From Bacillota bacterium (GTDB taxonomy: Bacteria > Bacillota > Bacilli > Alicyclobacillales > SLC66): a stretch of DNA of 11,639 nt. A program made the translations under genes and the position numbers. The stretch lies in assembly GCA_021820825.1 (NCBI GenBank), contig JAKADD010000038.1, positions 1 through 11,639 on the forward strand. The letters are read 5' to 3'. Shown here in pieces: positions 1 to 6,775 of the stretch (position 1 is its first letter; every line of letters begins with the position of its first letter). A model generated the notes under the pieces. That model was not told the DNA's origin. It did no database searches and saw only the letters and a program-made list of their open reading frames with translations.

Positions 1-40
1 TCGCGTTCACCTTATTCTGTGTATAGGTGTAGGTGTGTCC

Positions 41-69
41 AGTTTAATGCACTGCAACACGCTTGACAA
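41..69 (-). promoter_or_regulatory. Possible leftward promoter
   Basis: Read on the minus strand, TTGTCA (69-64) and TAAACT (46-41) are separated by 17 bases, a 5/6 and a 4/6 match to the sigma-A -35 and -10 hexamers. It would fire to the left, out of the window, so a divergent gene may start just beyond position 1. No gene start can be seen to confirm this, and such matches occur by chance in AT-rich DNA. Confidence 0.22.
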
Positions 70-308
70 CGCGAAAGAGTGAAAAACCTGGTTGGTTGAC
101 TTGTATAGCGGAGCTTCTCTATGACGGGCGGTGAGGAACTCGATGATGCCCCGGTTTAGACAGCGAACATTGTCGAATTATCATAGACTTACTACAATCC
201 TGAGAATTGAACCAGCAGCGAAAATCTGTATTGTAGTGAGTATAAATTGGCTGAAATTTGGCACGATCATTCGAATTGCTGATCATTGTTCGTTTTTGTT
301 TATTGACG

Positions 309-337
309 TTGACTGCAATATAACAGCATGATAGTAT
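309..337 (+). promoter_or_regulatory. Sigma-A-type promoter for the first dehydrogenase
   Basis: TTGACT (309-314) and TAGTAT (332-337) are separated by exactly 17 bases. An overlapping second -35-like hexamer, TTGACG, lies at 303-308. Transcription would begin near 344 and give a leader of about 140 bases before the ATG at 487. The assignment is strengthened by the cre site placed 16 bases after the -10, the same spacing as in the second cre-bearing promoter of this window. Confidence 0.6.
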
Positions 338-353
338 CTAAACATATTTTCTG

Positions 354-368
354 TTGAAAGCGTTATCT
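354..368 (+). promoter_or_regulatory. cre site (CcpA catabolite-repression operator)
   Basis: TTGAAAGCGTTATCT fits the degenerate Bacillota cre consensus WTGAAARCGYTWWCW at every position. It lies just downstream of the predicted start point near 344, where bound CcpA would block initiation or early elongation. Inference: the dehydrogenase gene is repressed when a preferred sugar is available. Another LacI-family regulator with a similar GAAANCGNTTTC-like preference could also use it. Confidence 0.62.
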
Positions 369-486
369 ATTCTATTGCAGGATTAGGCGGTGTATGTTCA
401 TCACCTTATAACAGGAGTCATTGGTGACCGTCGCGACAAAGCGGCGACAGCGGACGATGTACATACATACGAAGGGGGAGACAGGC

Positions 487-1497
487 ATGCGCGCAGTGGT
501 TATGGAGGCGGCAAGAACTCCGGTGGTGCGAGATGTGGAGGTTCCTGCGCCGCAGCCGGGCGAAGTGCTGATTGGGGTCAGGCGGTGCGGCATCTGCGGT
601 ACGGATTTGCACATTTATGAAGGGGACTTTCTGTCAGGGTATCCGCTGATTCCCGGTCATGAATTCGCGGGGGTTGTAGCGGCTGTCGGTTCGGGTGTGG
701 CGGCTGTTCGCGTCGGCGACCGAGTGGCGGTCGATCCCTCCCTGTTTTGCGGTCACTGCGATTATTGCCAGAGTGATCGCGGCAATCATTGTGTGAACTG
801 GGGCGCGATCGGCGACACGGTAAACGGCGCGATGGCGGAGTTCGTGACAGCGCCTGAGGCCAATGTGTTCAAACTGCCCGATACGATGACATTTCAGCAG
901 GGCGCCTTCATTGAACCTGTCGCCTGTGTTGTGCATGCCATGAACCAACTGCAACTGCGCACCGGGCAGAGTGTGCTGCTGTTTGGCGCTGGCAGCATGG
1001 GTCAACTGCTCATCCAGGCCCTGACGCACTCGGGGGCGGGCGAATTGGCGGTCGTCGATGTAGCGCGGGGCAAACTGGATCTGGCTCTGGAAAATGGTGC
1101 AACCACAGCGTACTATGCGCATCAGGCGCATGATCTGCTTGCCAATCGCAAGCGCCACCAAGGATACGACGTGGTGGTTGACGTCACAGGGATCCCGAGT
1201 GTGATTCAGACGCAATTTCAGTATCTGGCGCCACGGGGAACCCATCTGCAATTCGGCGTTGCGCCTGTGCAGTCTGCGGTCACCATCAATCCCTTCGATG
1301 TCTATCATAACGACTGGCGATTGATCGGATCGATGGCCATTAACCATACTTTCCTGGCGGCTCTGGAATGGCTGCGCGCCGGGCGTGTCCGCATTGATCC
1401 ACTTGTTAGCGGTGTTATCGGATTGGCTGAGGTTCCTCGTTTCTTTGCGGCCGGAAAAAGCGCGGATGATATGAAGATACAGATTGAAATTTCCTGA
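487..1497 (+). CDS. Zinc-dependent MDR dehydrogenase, sugar-alcohol type
   Basis: A 336-residue medium-chain dehydrogenase that should oxidise a secondary alcohol, probably of a polyol or sugar, with NAD in the cytoplasm. The GroES-like domain (about 1-155) carries catalytic zinc ligands Cys37, His58 and Glu143, with Glu59 in the GHE motif. A structural zinc site is formed by Cys88, Cys91, Cys94 and Cys102. The Rossmann domain has GAGSMG at 167-172, and Asp191 ends its second strand, as expected for NAD preference. The C-terminal pattern NDWRLIGSMAINHTF resembles arabitol/sorbitol-type dehydrogenases. The ATG at 487 is chosen because GGGGGAG lies just upstream and the family N-terminus (MRAVVMEA) begins there. 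An in-frame GTG at 424 with AGGAG at 413-417 is an alternative that would add 21 residues. Its own promoter and cre site suggest control by carbon supply. The family is certain; the substrate is unknown. Confidence 0.93.
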   Translation: MRAVVMEAARTPVVRDVEVPAPQPGEVLIGVRRCGICGTDLHIYEGDFLSGYPLIPGHEFAGVVAAVGSGVAAVRVGDRVAVDPSLFCGHCDYCQSDRGNHCVNWGAIGDTVNGAMAEFVTAPEANVFKLPDTMTFQQGAFIEPVACVVHAMNQLQLRTGQSVLLFGAGSMGQLLIQALTHSGAGELAVVDVARGKLDLALENGATTAYYAHQAHDLLANRKRHQGYDVVVDVTGIPSVIQTQFQYLAPRGTHLQFGVAPVQSAVTINPFDVYHNDWRLIGSMAINHTFLAALEWLRAGRVRIDPLVSGVIGLAEVPRFFAAGKSADDMKIQIEIS

Positions 1498-1513
1498 CTT
1501 TTATATAGAATTG

Positions 1514-1541
1514 TTGATTTAATAATGATATGTGTTATTAT
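1514..1541 (+). promoter_or_regulatory. Candidate promoter and operator for the sugar ABC operon
   Basis: TTGATT (1514-1519) and TATTAT (1536-1541) are 16 bases apart and form a reasonable sigma-A promoter in the 183-base gap before the ATPase gene. Between them lies an inverted repeat, TAATAA (1520-1525) and TTATTA (1535-1540), which a repressor bound there would use to cover the spacer and -10. A second possibility is TTGACA (1552-1557) with the weak -10 AAGAAT (1576-1581) at 18 bases. No terminator hairpin is visible after the preceding gene, so read-through from it is also possible. Confidence 0.42.
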
Positions 1542-1680
1542 GATGGTGAAATTGACAACATTGTTTCGGATGGACAAGAATAATATGGATTTTTGAGCGA
1601 TAAAGAACACGTTGTCATGTTGTTGTCGCCTTGTTTGTTTAATTTTGTTTGATCGGCGTGCACACGAAAGGAGCGGTCGC

Positions 1681-2463
1681 GTGGAACCGGTTTTGCAGGC
1701 GAAAGGCATTCAGAAATACTACGGCAGCGTCTGCGCCATTGAACATATCGACTTCGAGATCTATCCCGGTGAAGTTGTGGCGCTGCTGGGGGATAATGGC
1801 GCGGGGAAATCGACGTTCATCAAGATTCTGTCGGGTGTTGTGCGGCAGAATCACGGACAGATTCTGATTGACGGGAAGCCGGTGCAGTTTGCGAACCCCA
1901 TGGAAGCGCGGCGGTTTGGCGTTGAAACGGTCTATCAGGATCTGGCGCTTGCTCCTGACCTTGATGTAACCGCTAACATATTCCTTGGCCGCGAGCTGCT
2001 GCGTTCCGGACTGCTTGGTCGATTTGGCTTTCTGGACAAGCGGAAGATGCGCGGCGAGGTTTCTGGTCGACTGGATCAACTGAAGGTGAGCATCCAGTCG
2101 GTTGCCCAGATCGTGAGCGAACTGTCGGGCGGACAACGCCAGGCCGTATCCATTGTGCGGGCCGCATCCTGGGGCCGCAAACTGGTGATTATGGATGAAC
2201 CGACAGCGGCGCTGGGCGTAGAAGAGAGCGCGAAAGTGCTTGATCTTATCAAACAGGTGAAGGAGCGCGGGATTCCCGTACTGCTTGTCACACACACTCT
2301 TCCCTACGCGTTTGACGTGGCAGACCGGATCGTGGTGCTGCGACTCGGGCGATCCGTCGCCGAACTGAAAGCGGACGAAACAGACATCAACGAAGTCGTG
2401 CAGTGGATTACCGGCTCGAAAACGGTTGACCGCATTGCGGAACTGCAAGGGCATCGCGGGTAG
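1681..2463 (+). CDS. Sugar ABC importer ATPase, single-domain (FrcA-like)
   Basis: A 260-residue ATPase that powers the adjacent sugar permease from the inner membrane face. Visible motifs are Walker A GDNGAGKST (37-45), Q-loop Gln86, signature LSGGQ (148-152), Walker B with Asp172 and catalytic Glu173, and H-loop His205. The classical ribose/xylose ATPases RbsA and XylG are fused double-domain proteins of about 500 residues. This one has a single nucleotide-binding domain, as in the fructose importer ATPase FrcA, so it must work as a homodimer. The GTG at 1681 is chosen because GAAAGGAG (1666-1673) lies 7 bases upstream and the protein begins as the family does. Residues that an earlier in-frame start would add look like translated leader. 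Only 26 bases separate it from the permease gene, which indicates an operon. Confidence 0.93.
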   Translation: MEPVLQAKGIQKYYGSVCAIEHIDFEIYPGEVVALLGDNGAGKSTFIKILSGVVRQNHGQILIDGKPVQFANPMEARRFGVETVYQDLALAPDLDVTANIFLGRELLRSGLLGRFGFLDKRKMRGEVSGRLDQLKVSIQSVAQIVSELSGGQRQAVSIVRAASWGRKLVIMDEPTAALGVEESAKVLDLIKQVKERGIPVLLVTHTLPYAFDVADRIVVLRLGRSVAELKADETDINEVVQWITGSKTVDRIAELQGHRG

Positions 2464-2489
2464 GGAACCCATATTTAGGAGGGTATTCA

Positions 2490-3515
2490 ATGAACAATGT
2501 CGACGCGCGCCTGCCGACGGACGATTCACAGCCTGTGCCCGCCGCTCCGCGCGCCAAGTCTCGCAGGTGGCTGAATAGACTGGGCGATTTCTGGACGCTT
2601 GGCATTCTCGTGATCATTCTGGCGGTCTTTGGCATTTTGCAGCCGAGTTTTCTCTCCGTGTCAAACTGGTTTAACACGACGACCTACATGACGGAAACAC
2701 TGTTGTTGGCCATCGGTGAGACGTATGTCATCATCACAGCGGGTATCGATCTGTCTGTGGGGGCGGTTGAAGGACTCGCCGGAATCGTGGCCGCGCTCGT
2801 CATGGTTGCGCTTGAACCGCGGGGCGCCACATTGGCCATGGTGGCGGGCACTCTGGCGGGGATGCTGACGGGGGCGTTGTTTGGTTTTTTGAACGGGTGG
2901 ATCATCACCGCCATGAAAGTGACGCCATTTATCGTCACGCTGGGAACGATGGGAATTGCCACCGGGTTGACATTCATCCTGTCTGGAGGCACGGATGTCG
3001 TGAATCTGCCCAATCAGTTGTCCAATATCGGGAATGCCACTGTGTTGGGCGTGTTCTCTTTCCCCACCTTTGTGACCGTGCTGTGCCTGATTGCGGCGGG
3101 TGTCGTTCTTTACCAGACACGCTTTGGCCGCTATGTGTACGCAATCGGCAGCAATGCTGAGGCAGCGCGGCGCGCGGGCGTTCCGGTCAGTCGCAATCTC
3201 ATTAAAGTGTACACTGTTTCGGGCGCCATTGCGGCTTTATCCGGAATTCTGCTGTTGACGCGCTTTGCCACTGGATCGCCCCTGACCGGCGCCAATGATG
3301 AACTGAATGCGATTGCCGCTGTCGTAATCGGCGGTACGAGTCTATTTGGCGGACGGGGAACGATTGTCGGAACGCTCATAGGAGCCGCTATCATCTCTGT
3401 TCTCATAACAGGTCTTGTGATTCTGAGTGTTCAGCCGTATTGGCAAACCGTCGCAATCGGCGTAATCATCATTATCGCTGTGTGGATCGACCAGTTTCGC
3501 CATCGCATGGCGTGA
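2490..3515 (+). CDS. Sugar ABC importer permease (RbsC/FrcC family)
   Basis: A 341-residue integral membrane protein, the channel of a carbohydrate (CUT2-type) ABC importer. After a hydrophilic N-terminus (1-33) it has a series of hydrophobic segments spread over about 35-330. Family landmarks are GIDLSVGA (85-92), the cytoplasmic loop AIGSNAEAARRAG (218-230) that contacts the ATPase, and GGTSLFGGRGT (281-291) followed by a small-residue helix. It probably works as a homodimer. AGGAGGG (2477-2483) precedes the ATG at 2490. It lies between its ATPase and binding-protein genes, the order ATPase-permease-binding protein common for this class. The transported sugar cannot be inferred from the permease alone. 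Confidence 0.93.
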   Translation: MNNVDARLPTDDSQPVPAAPRAKSRRWLNRLGDFWTLGILVIILAVFGILQPSFLSVSNWFNTTTYMTETLLLAIGETYVIITAGIDLSVGAVEGLAGIVAALVMVALEPRGATLAMVAGTLAGMLTGALFGFLNGWIITAMKVTPFIVTLGTMGIATGLTFILSGGTDVVNLPNQLSNIGNATVLGVFSFPTFVTVLCLIAAGVVLYQTRFGRYVYAIGSNAEAARRAGVPVSRNLIKVYTVSGAIAALSGILLLTRFATGSPLTGANDELNAIAAVVIGGTSLFGGRGTIVGTLIGAAIISVLITGLVILSVQPYWQTVAIGVIIIIAVWIDQFRHRMA

Positions 3516-3522
3516 TCCTGTT

Positions 3523-3554
3523 GCCCTGGGTTCGAGCCCGGCCCTTCACGGGTC
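3523..3554 (+). other. Two small GC-rich hairpins between permease and binding-protein genes
   Basis: In the 85-base gap, GGG (3528-3530) can pair with CCC (3537-3539), and GGCCC (3540-3544) can pair with GGGTC (3550-3554) around a TTCAC loop. Neither is followed by a T-run, so this is not a typical intrinsic terminator. Such structures between importer genes can set relative mRNA stability, for example to favour binding-protein output. The TTCGAG core resembles a tRNA T-loop but does not fit a tRNA. Confidence 0.3.
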
Positions 3555-3600
3555 GGATGAGCCAGTCGCTAGATATATCATCATAGGGGAGGTCACTCAC

Positions 3601-4599
3601 TTGAGCACACTTCGCAAGAAATGGTCAGCAACTCTGGCCACTGTGGCGTTGGCTGCAGGCATGTTTTCCGCAATTGCGTCGCCGAACGTTTTTGCCGCTG
3701 CACACCATGCGCCCACGCACAAAAAGTGGACCATCGGATTTGTGCCGGGGATCACAACGGACGCATTTTATATCAGCATGTTGCAAGGGGCGCGCGCCGA
3801 AGCCGCCAAACTGGGCGTTAATCTGGATGTGCAGGGTGCGGCGCAGTGGAACTACGTGATGCAGGCGCAGATCGTAAACGACCTTGTGACTAAAAAGGTC
3901 AATCTTCTGGTCATTGCGCCCAATGACGCGAACGCCATGATTCCACCGCTAAAAAGCGCAGTAAAAGCTGGCATACCGGTCATCACAGTCGACACCACGA
4001 TCAATGATCCAGGCATACTGGTCAGCCGCATCACATCGAACAATATCCAGGGCGGCGCTCTGGCAGCCGAAACCTTGGCAAAAATGATCGGCTATCGCGG
4101 CGATGTTGCGCTGATGAACGTGACGCCGGGTATCTCGACCACTGACCAACGTCAGCAGGGCTTTCTTAGCGAAATTAAAAAATTTCCAAAGATTCACGTT
4201 GTCGCTGTTGAATACACCAACGATCAACAGAGCACTGCATCCAACGACACGGAAAACATCCTGCTTGCGCATCCTCATCTCAAGGGAGTATTTGCGCTGA
4301 ATGACGTGAACTCAGGAGGTGTCGCCGAGGCGCTCAAGGCGAAAGGAAAATCGGGTCAGGTCAAGATTATTGCGTACGACGCCGAGCCCATCGCCGTCGG
4401 CTTTCTTATGAAGAACGAAGTGCAGGCGCTGATCGTCCAGAAGCCATATCTGGAAGGGCAGATGGCAGTTCTGTATGCATACGACTACCTCTCAGGACAT
4501 AGAAAGGCAATCGTGAAGAATGTCGTGCTCGCCAATGTAATGGCTGATCAGGGCAATAAACACAACCCCGCAATCACCAAATGGTACTACAAGAACTAG
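3601..4599 (+). CDS. Sugar ABC importer substrate-binding protein (RbsB-like)
   Basis: A 332-residue periplasmic-binding-protein-like receptor that captures a sugar or polyol outside the membrane and delivers it to the permease encoded just upstream. The start is a TTG at 3601, supported by GGGGAGG (3586-3592) 8 bases before it. The N-terminus is a Sec signal peptide: basic MSTLRKKW, a hydrophobic core to about residue 29, and a likely signal peptidase I site at VFA-AAHH near residue 32. There is no lipobox, and the whole protein has no cysteine. The mature part begins with the typical KKWTIGFVPG strand. Ligand-site landmarks include Asp131 in VITVDT, SNN at 146-148, and a late ALNDVNSGG hinge segment. 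The family assignment is firm; the ligand is not determined. Lack of lipid anchoring is unusual for a Gram-positive binding protein. Confidence 0.92.
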   Translation: MSTLRKKWSATLATVALAAGMFSAIASPNVFAAAHHAPTHKKWTIGFVPGITTDAFYISMLQGARAEAAKLGVNLDVQGAAQWNYVMQAQIVNDLVTKKVNLLVIAPNDANAMIPPLKSAVKAGIPVITVDTTINDPGILVSRITSNNIQGGALAAETLAKMIGYRGDVALMNVTPGISTTDQRQQGFLSEIKKFPKIHVVAVEYTNDQQSTASNDTENILLAHPHLKGVFALNDVNSGGVAEALKAKGKSGQVKIIAYDAEPIAVGFLMKNEVQALIVQKPYLEGQMAVLYAYDYLSGHRKAIVKNVVLANVMADQGNKHNPAITKWYYKN

Positions 4600-4610
4600 G
4601 GAAGGGTCGG

Positions 4611-4645
4611 TCCGGCGGGCGCATGCGTTTGCGTCGCTCGCCGGA
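4611..4645 (+). other. Strong RNA hairpin after the binding-protein gene
   Basis: TCCGGCGGGCG (4611-4621) pairs with CGCTCGCCGGA (4635-4645) as an 11-bp stem with a single G-T wobble. Inside the loop, ATGC (4623-4626) can pair with GCGT (4631-4634), which extends the structure. No T-tract follows; the next bases lead directly into AAGGAGG and the start of the next dehydrogenase. It is therefore more likely an mRNA-stabilising or partial-termination element at the 3' end of the abundant binding-protein message than a full terminator. Confidence 0.55.
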
Positions 4646-4672
4646 CATCGACTGACGCAAGGAGGAACCGCC

Positions 4673-5656
4673 ATGCAGGCGCTTGTTTTTTCTGGGCCTG
4701 GCCAGACGGAGGTGCGCGATTGGCCGGAACCGCGTCCTGGACAGGGTGAAGTGGTGCTTCGCGTGGCAGCGGCAGGTCTTTGTGGAACCGACCGCCATAT
4801 CGCAGACGGATCGTACTCGGCGCGTTCTCCGGTCGTACTGGGGCATGAAATCGCAGGCGTAGTCGTGGAGGCGGGGGCAGGCGTCAAGTCGCTGCATGGC
4901 GGCGACCGGGTGAGCGTCGATCCGAACCTGTCGTGCGGTACATGCGCGTATTGCCACAATGGCCGCCCGCATTTATGTGAGCGGCTGGTTTCGTTTGGCG
5001 TGTCGCGAGACGGCGGACTTGCGCCTTATATGGCAGTTCCGGAGGGGCAATGCCACCACGTTCCGGAAGGGCTTGGCATGGAAGCCGCAATTCTCGCCGA
5101 ACCTCTGTCCTGTGTCATTCATGCACTCGATCGGGTGCACACGTGGTCAGGGATGTCGGCTGCCGTATGGGGGCTGGGAACCGCCGGAATCATGATGATC
5201 CAATGTCTTCGGACTCTCGGCGCCACGTCGATCATTGGCGTGAGCCATCATGCTCGGCATCGGGAGAAGGCGCTTCGTGTTGGCGCCACAGCAGTCCTTG
5301 CCACAGACGGCGCCGAAGCGCTGTCGGTCGATCTGGCCATTGAAGCGTCAGGTTCCCTGAGCGCCTTCGAGTCGGCTCTCGGTTCGCTGCGAAAGGGCGG
5401 GGAACTGCTGGTGTACGGCGTGGCCAACCCAGAGGATGCGGCGCTGGTTTACCCGCAGCGCCTCTTTCGCGATGAGATAAACATCGTCAGCAGTTTTGTC
5501 GGTCCGTATACGATGGACCGCGCATTGCGGCTGCTTGCAGCGGGGTCGGTGGATTCTGCTGCGCTGCTCGGAGACGCTGTGACACTGCAGGAGGCAGCGG
5601 CTTGGGCGGCAAAATCGGGACCCGCACGAAATGCAAAGGTGTATACTGTCTTCTAA
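4673..5656 (+). CDS. Second zinc-dependent MDR dehydrogenase
   Basis: A 327-residue cytoplasmic alcohol/polyol dehydrogenase, a paralogue of the one at 487-1497. Ligand positions are the same: catalytic Cys37, His58, Glu59 and Glu143, and structural-zinc Cys88, Cys91, Cys94 and Cys102. The nucleotide loop is GLGTAG (167-172). The expected acidic residue after the second Rossmann strand is absent; the segment reads IIGVSHHARHR, basic and hydroxylated, which suggests NADP rather than NAD. This is an inference from residue type only. The ATG at 4673 has AAGGAGG (4659-4665) at ideal distance. It follows the importer genes after a hairpin and precedes the hydroxyacid dehydrogenase by 28 bases, so co-transcription with both is likely. 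It probably acts on the imported sugar or a product of it; the substrate is unknown. Confidence 0.92.
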   Translation: MQALVFSGPGQTEVRDWPEPRPGQGEVVLRVAAAGLCGTDRHIADGSYSARSPVVLGHEIAGVVVEAGAGVKSLHGGDRVSVDPNLSCGTCAYCHNGRPHLCERLVSFGVSRDGGLAPYMAVPEGQCHHVPEGLGMEAAILAEPLSCVIHALDRVHTWSGMSAAVWGLGTAGIMMIQCLRTLGATSIIGVSHHARHREKALRVGATAVLATDGAEALSVDLAIEASGSLSAFESALGSLRKGGELLVYGVANPEDAALVYPQRLFRDEINIVSSFVGPYTMDRALRLLAAGSVDSAALLGDAVTLQEAAAWAAKSGPARNAKVYTVF

Positions 5657-5684
5657 GATACCAGTGGAATTCGAGGTGCATACC

Positions 5685-6644
5685 GTGGCGGGAAAAATCG
5701 TTTTTGTATTGCAACTGACAGATGAATCGCGGGCGCGCATCGAGGCGGCGGCGCCCGGTTGGGAGATCGTTCATGGCAAGGACAGTTCCCTTTGGCTGTC
5801 CCATTTAAAAACGGCGGAAATTATCGGGGGCTGGAGCCGCAAAGCCGAAGCGCAATGTCTGGGAACAGAAGCGACCCCGTTGCGCTGGATTCACAATTGG
5901 GGCGCAGGCGTCGATCGCATGCCGCTCCAGGAATTCAGGCGGCGGAACATCATCCTGACAAACGCGAGCGGCGTGCACGCATTTCCCATCTCGGAAACCG
6001 TTTGGGCCATGCTGCTGGCGTGGACGCGCAAGTTGCATACTTACATCCGAAACCAGGCCCACCATACCTGGTCTCACGATGATCTGTCTCTGGAACTGCA
6101 CGGAAGTCGTCTGGGCATCCTGGGCGTCGGCGCCATCGGCGCAGAAATAGCCAGGCTGGGCAAAGCATTTGGCATGCAGACATACGGGTTGCGGCGCTCC
6201 GGGCAACCGGCGCCCTGGATTGATGCGATGTATGGCAGGGAAGGCCTGAACGAACTGCTGGCACAGTGCGACTATGTCGTCAATGCGCTGCCGTTAACGG
6301 ATGACACACGTCAACTGATGGGCAAGGAACAATTCTCCTGCATGCGGGAAAATTCATTTTACGTCAATATTGGCCGCGGCGGCACCACAGATGAAGCGGC
6401 TCTGATCGCAGCGCTCGAAGATGGGCGCATCGCGGGCGCCGGGCTGGACGTATTTGAGACGGAGCCGCTGCCCGCAGACAGTCCTCTGTGGAACATGGAC
6501 AATGTCATCATCACGCCGCACACTTCAGGAACGACCGGGCGCTACGATGAGCGCGTGATTGACATCTTTGTCGAGAATCTGTCTGCTTATCTGGACGGAA
6601 AAGAGCCGGGCGTCAATCGGGTGGATCTGGATCGGCAATATTGA
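5685..6644 (+). CDS. D-isomer-specific 2-hydroxyacid dehydrogenase
   Basis: A 319-residue NAD(P)-dependent enzyme that interconverts a D-2-hydroxy acid and its 2-keto acid in the cytoplasm. The substrate-binding lobe (about 1-100 and the C-terminal end) flanks a Rossmann domain with GVGAIG at 147-152. The catalytic set is complete: Arg231 in NIGRGG, Glu260 in ETEPLP and His279 in ITPHTSG. The second Rossmann strand ends in LRRSG (169-173), where Arg residues rather than Asp suggest NADPH, as in glyoxylate/hydroxypyruvate reductases. The GTG at 5685 is preferred because GAGGTG (5673-5678) is spaced correctly and MAGKIVFVLQ is a normal family start. The upstream ATG at 5631 would overlap the previous gene and add 18 residues unlike the family. 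The pathway role is unknown; reduction of a keto acid made from the imported compound is plausible. Confidence 0.9.
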   Translation: MAGKIVFVLQLTDESRARIEAAAPGWEIVHGKDSSLWLSHLKTAEIIGGWSRKAEAQCLGTEATPLRWIHNWGAGVDRMPLQEFRRRNIILTNASGVHAFPISETVWAMLLAWTRKLHTYIRNQAHHTWSHDDLSLELHGSRLGILGVGAIGAEIARLGKAFGMQTYGLRRSGQPAPWIDAMYGREGLNELLAQCDYVVNALPLTDDTRQLMGKEQFSCMRENSFYVNIGRGGTTDEAALIAALEDGRIAGAGLDVFETEPLPADSPLWNMDNVIITPHTSGTTGRYDERVIDIFVENLSAYLDGKEPGVNRVDLDRQY

Positions 6645-6688
6645 CGGTGATTGACGAATATAGGCATTTTTCTGGTATTTAATCCCGA

Positions 6689-6717
6689 TTGTAATAACAA
6701 ATCCAATGGATTATAAT
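6689..6717 (+). promoter_or_regulatory. Strong promoter for the sulfonate-type importer/sulfatase operon
   Basis: TTGTAA (6689-6694) and a perfect TATAAT (6712-6717) are separated by 17 bases. Start would be near 6724, about 50 bases before the ATG at 6776. The -35 lies inside an inverted repeat, TTGTAATAACAA (6689-6700). ATAACAA (6694-6700) also has an inverted partner, TTGTTAT (6729-6735), on the other side of the -10. That arrangement suits a repressor that blocks polymerase. A weaker upstream pair, TTGACG (6651-6656) with TATTTA (6676-6681), is also possible. Confidence 0.62.
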
Positions 6718-6733
6718 AATACTCGAACTTGTT

Positions 6734-6748
6734 ATGTAAGCGTTTAAT
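6734..6748 (+). promoter_or_regulatory. cre-like site
   Basis: ATGTAAGCGTTTAAT matches WTGNAANCGNWNNCW at all positions except the C near its right end. It starts 16 bases after the TATAAT, the same gap as between the -10 and the cre site at 354-368. This suggests CcpA-type catabolite repression of the operon. The missing C may weaken binding. Confidence 0.48.
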
Positions 6749-6775
6749 TTTGGAAGGGGGGAGAGATTCGCCATC

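Larger units (their letters stand above)
1..486. other. Long AT-rich upstream region without a supported gene
   Basis: This stretch before the first dehydrogenase holds no ORF with recognisable protein features. It contains a good forward promoter and a cre site near its right end, and a weaker leftward promoter-like pair near its left end, each listed separately. A 7-base direct repeat GATCATT occurs at 265-271 and 281-287, one and a half helical turns apart, and the 8-base palindrome ATTCGAAT lies at 269-276; either could be a protein-binding site but nothing confirms it. The best small ORF (ATG at 143 to 331, with GAGGA upstream) gives an unrecognised 62-residue product with biased, AT-driven composition, so it is not called. 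Confidence 0.6.

Noticed and set aside
131..331. Small + strand ORF of 66 codons (or from ATG 143 with GAGGA upstream)
   Set aside because: The product has no recognisable motif, its composition follows the AT-rich gap, and the predicted promoter region lies across its end. It is not called as a gene.
634..1347. Long minus-strand ORF of 237 codons opposite the first dehydrogenase
   Set aside because: The + strand carries a complete zinc dehydrogenase with every ligand in place; the antisense frame is rich in His/Arg and has no domain.
1639..2529. Long minus-strand ORF of 296 codons opposite the sugar ATPase
   Set aside because: It is the mirror of a strongly coding + strand gene with all ATPase motifs, and its own translation shows no family features.
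3523..3554. tRNA-like TTCGAG segment
   Set aside because: The stem around the loop does not form with a 7-base T-loop, and no anticodon or acceptor arms are present nearby.
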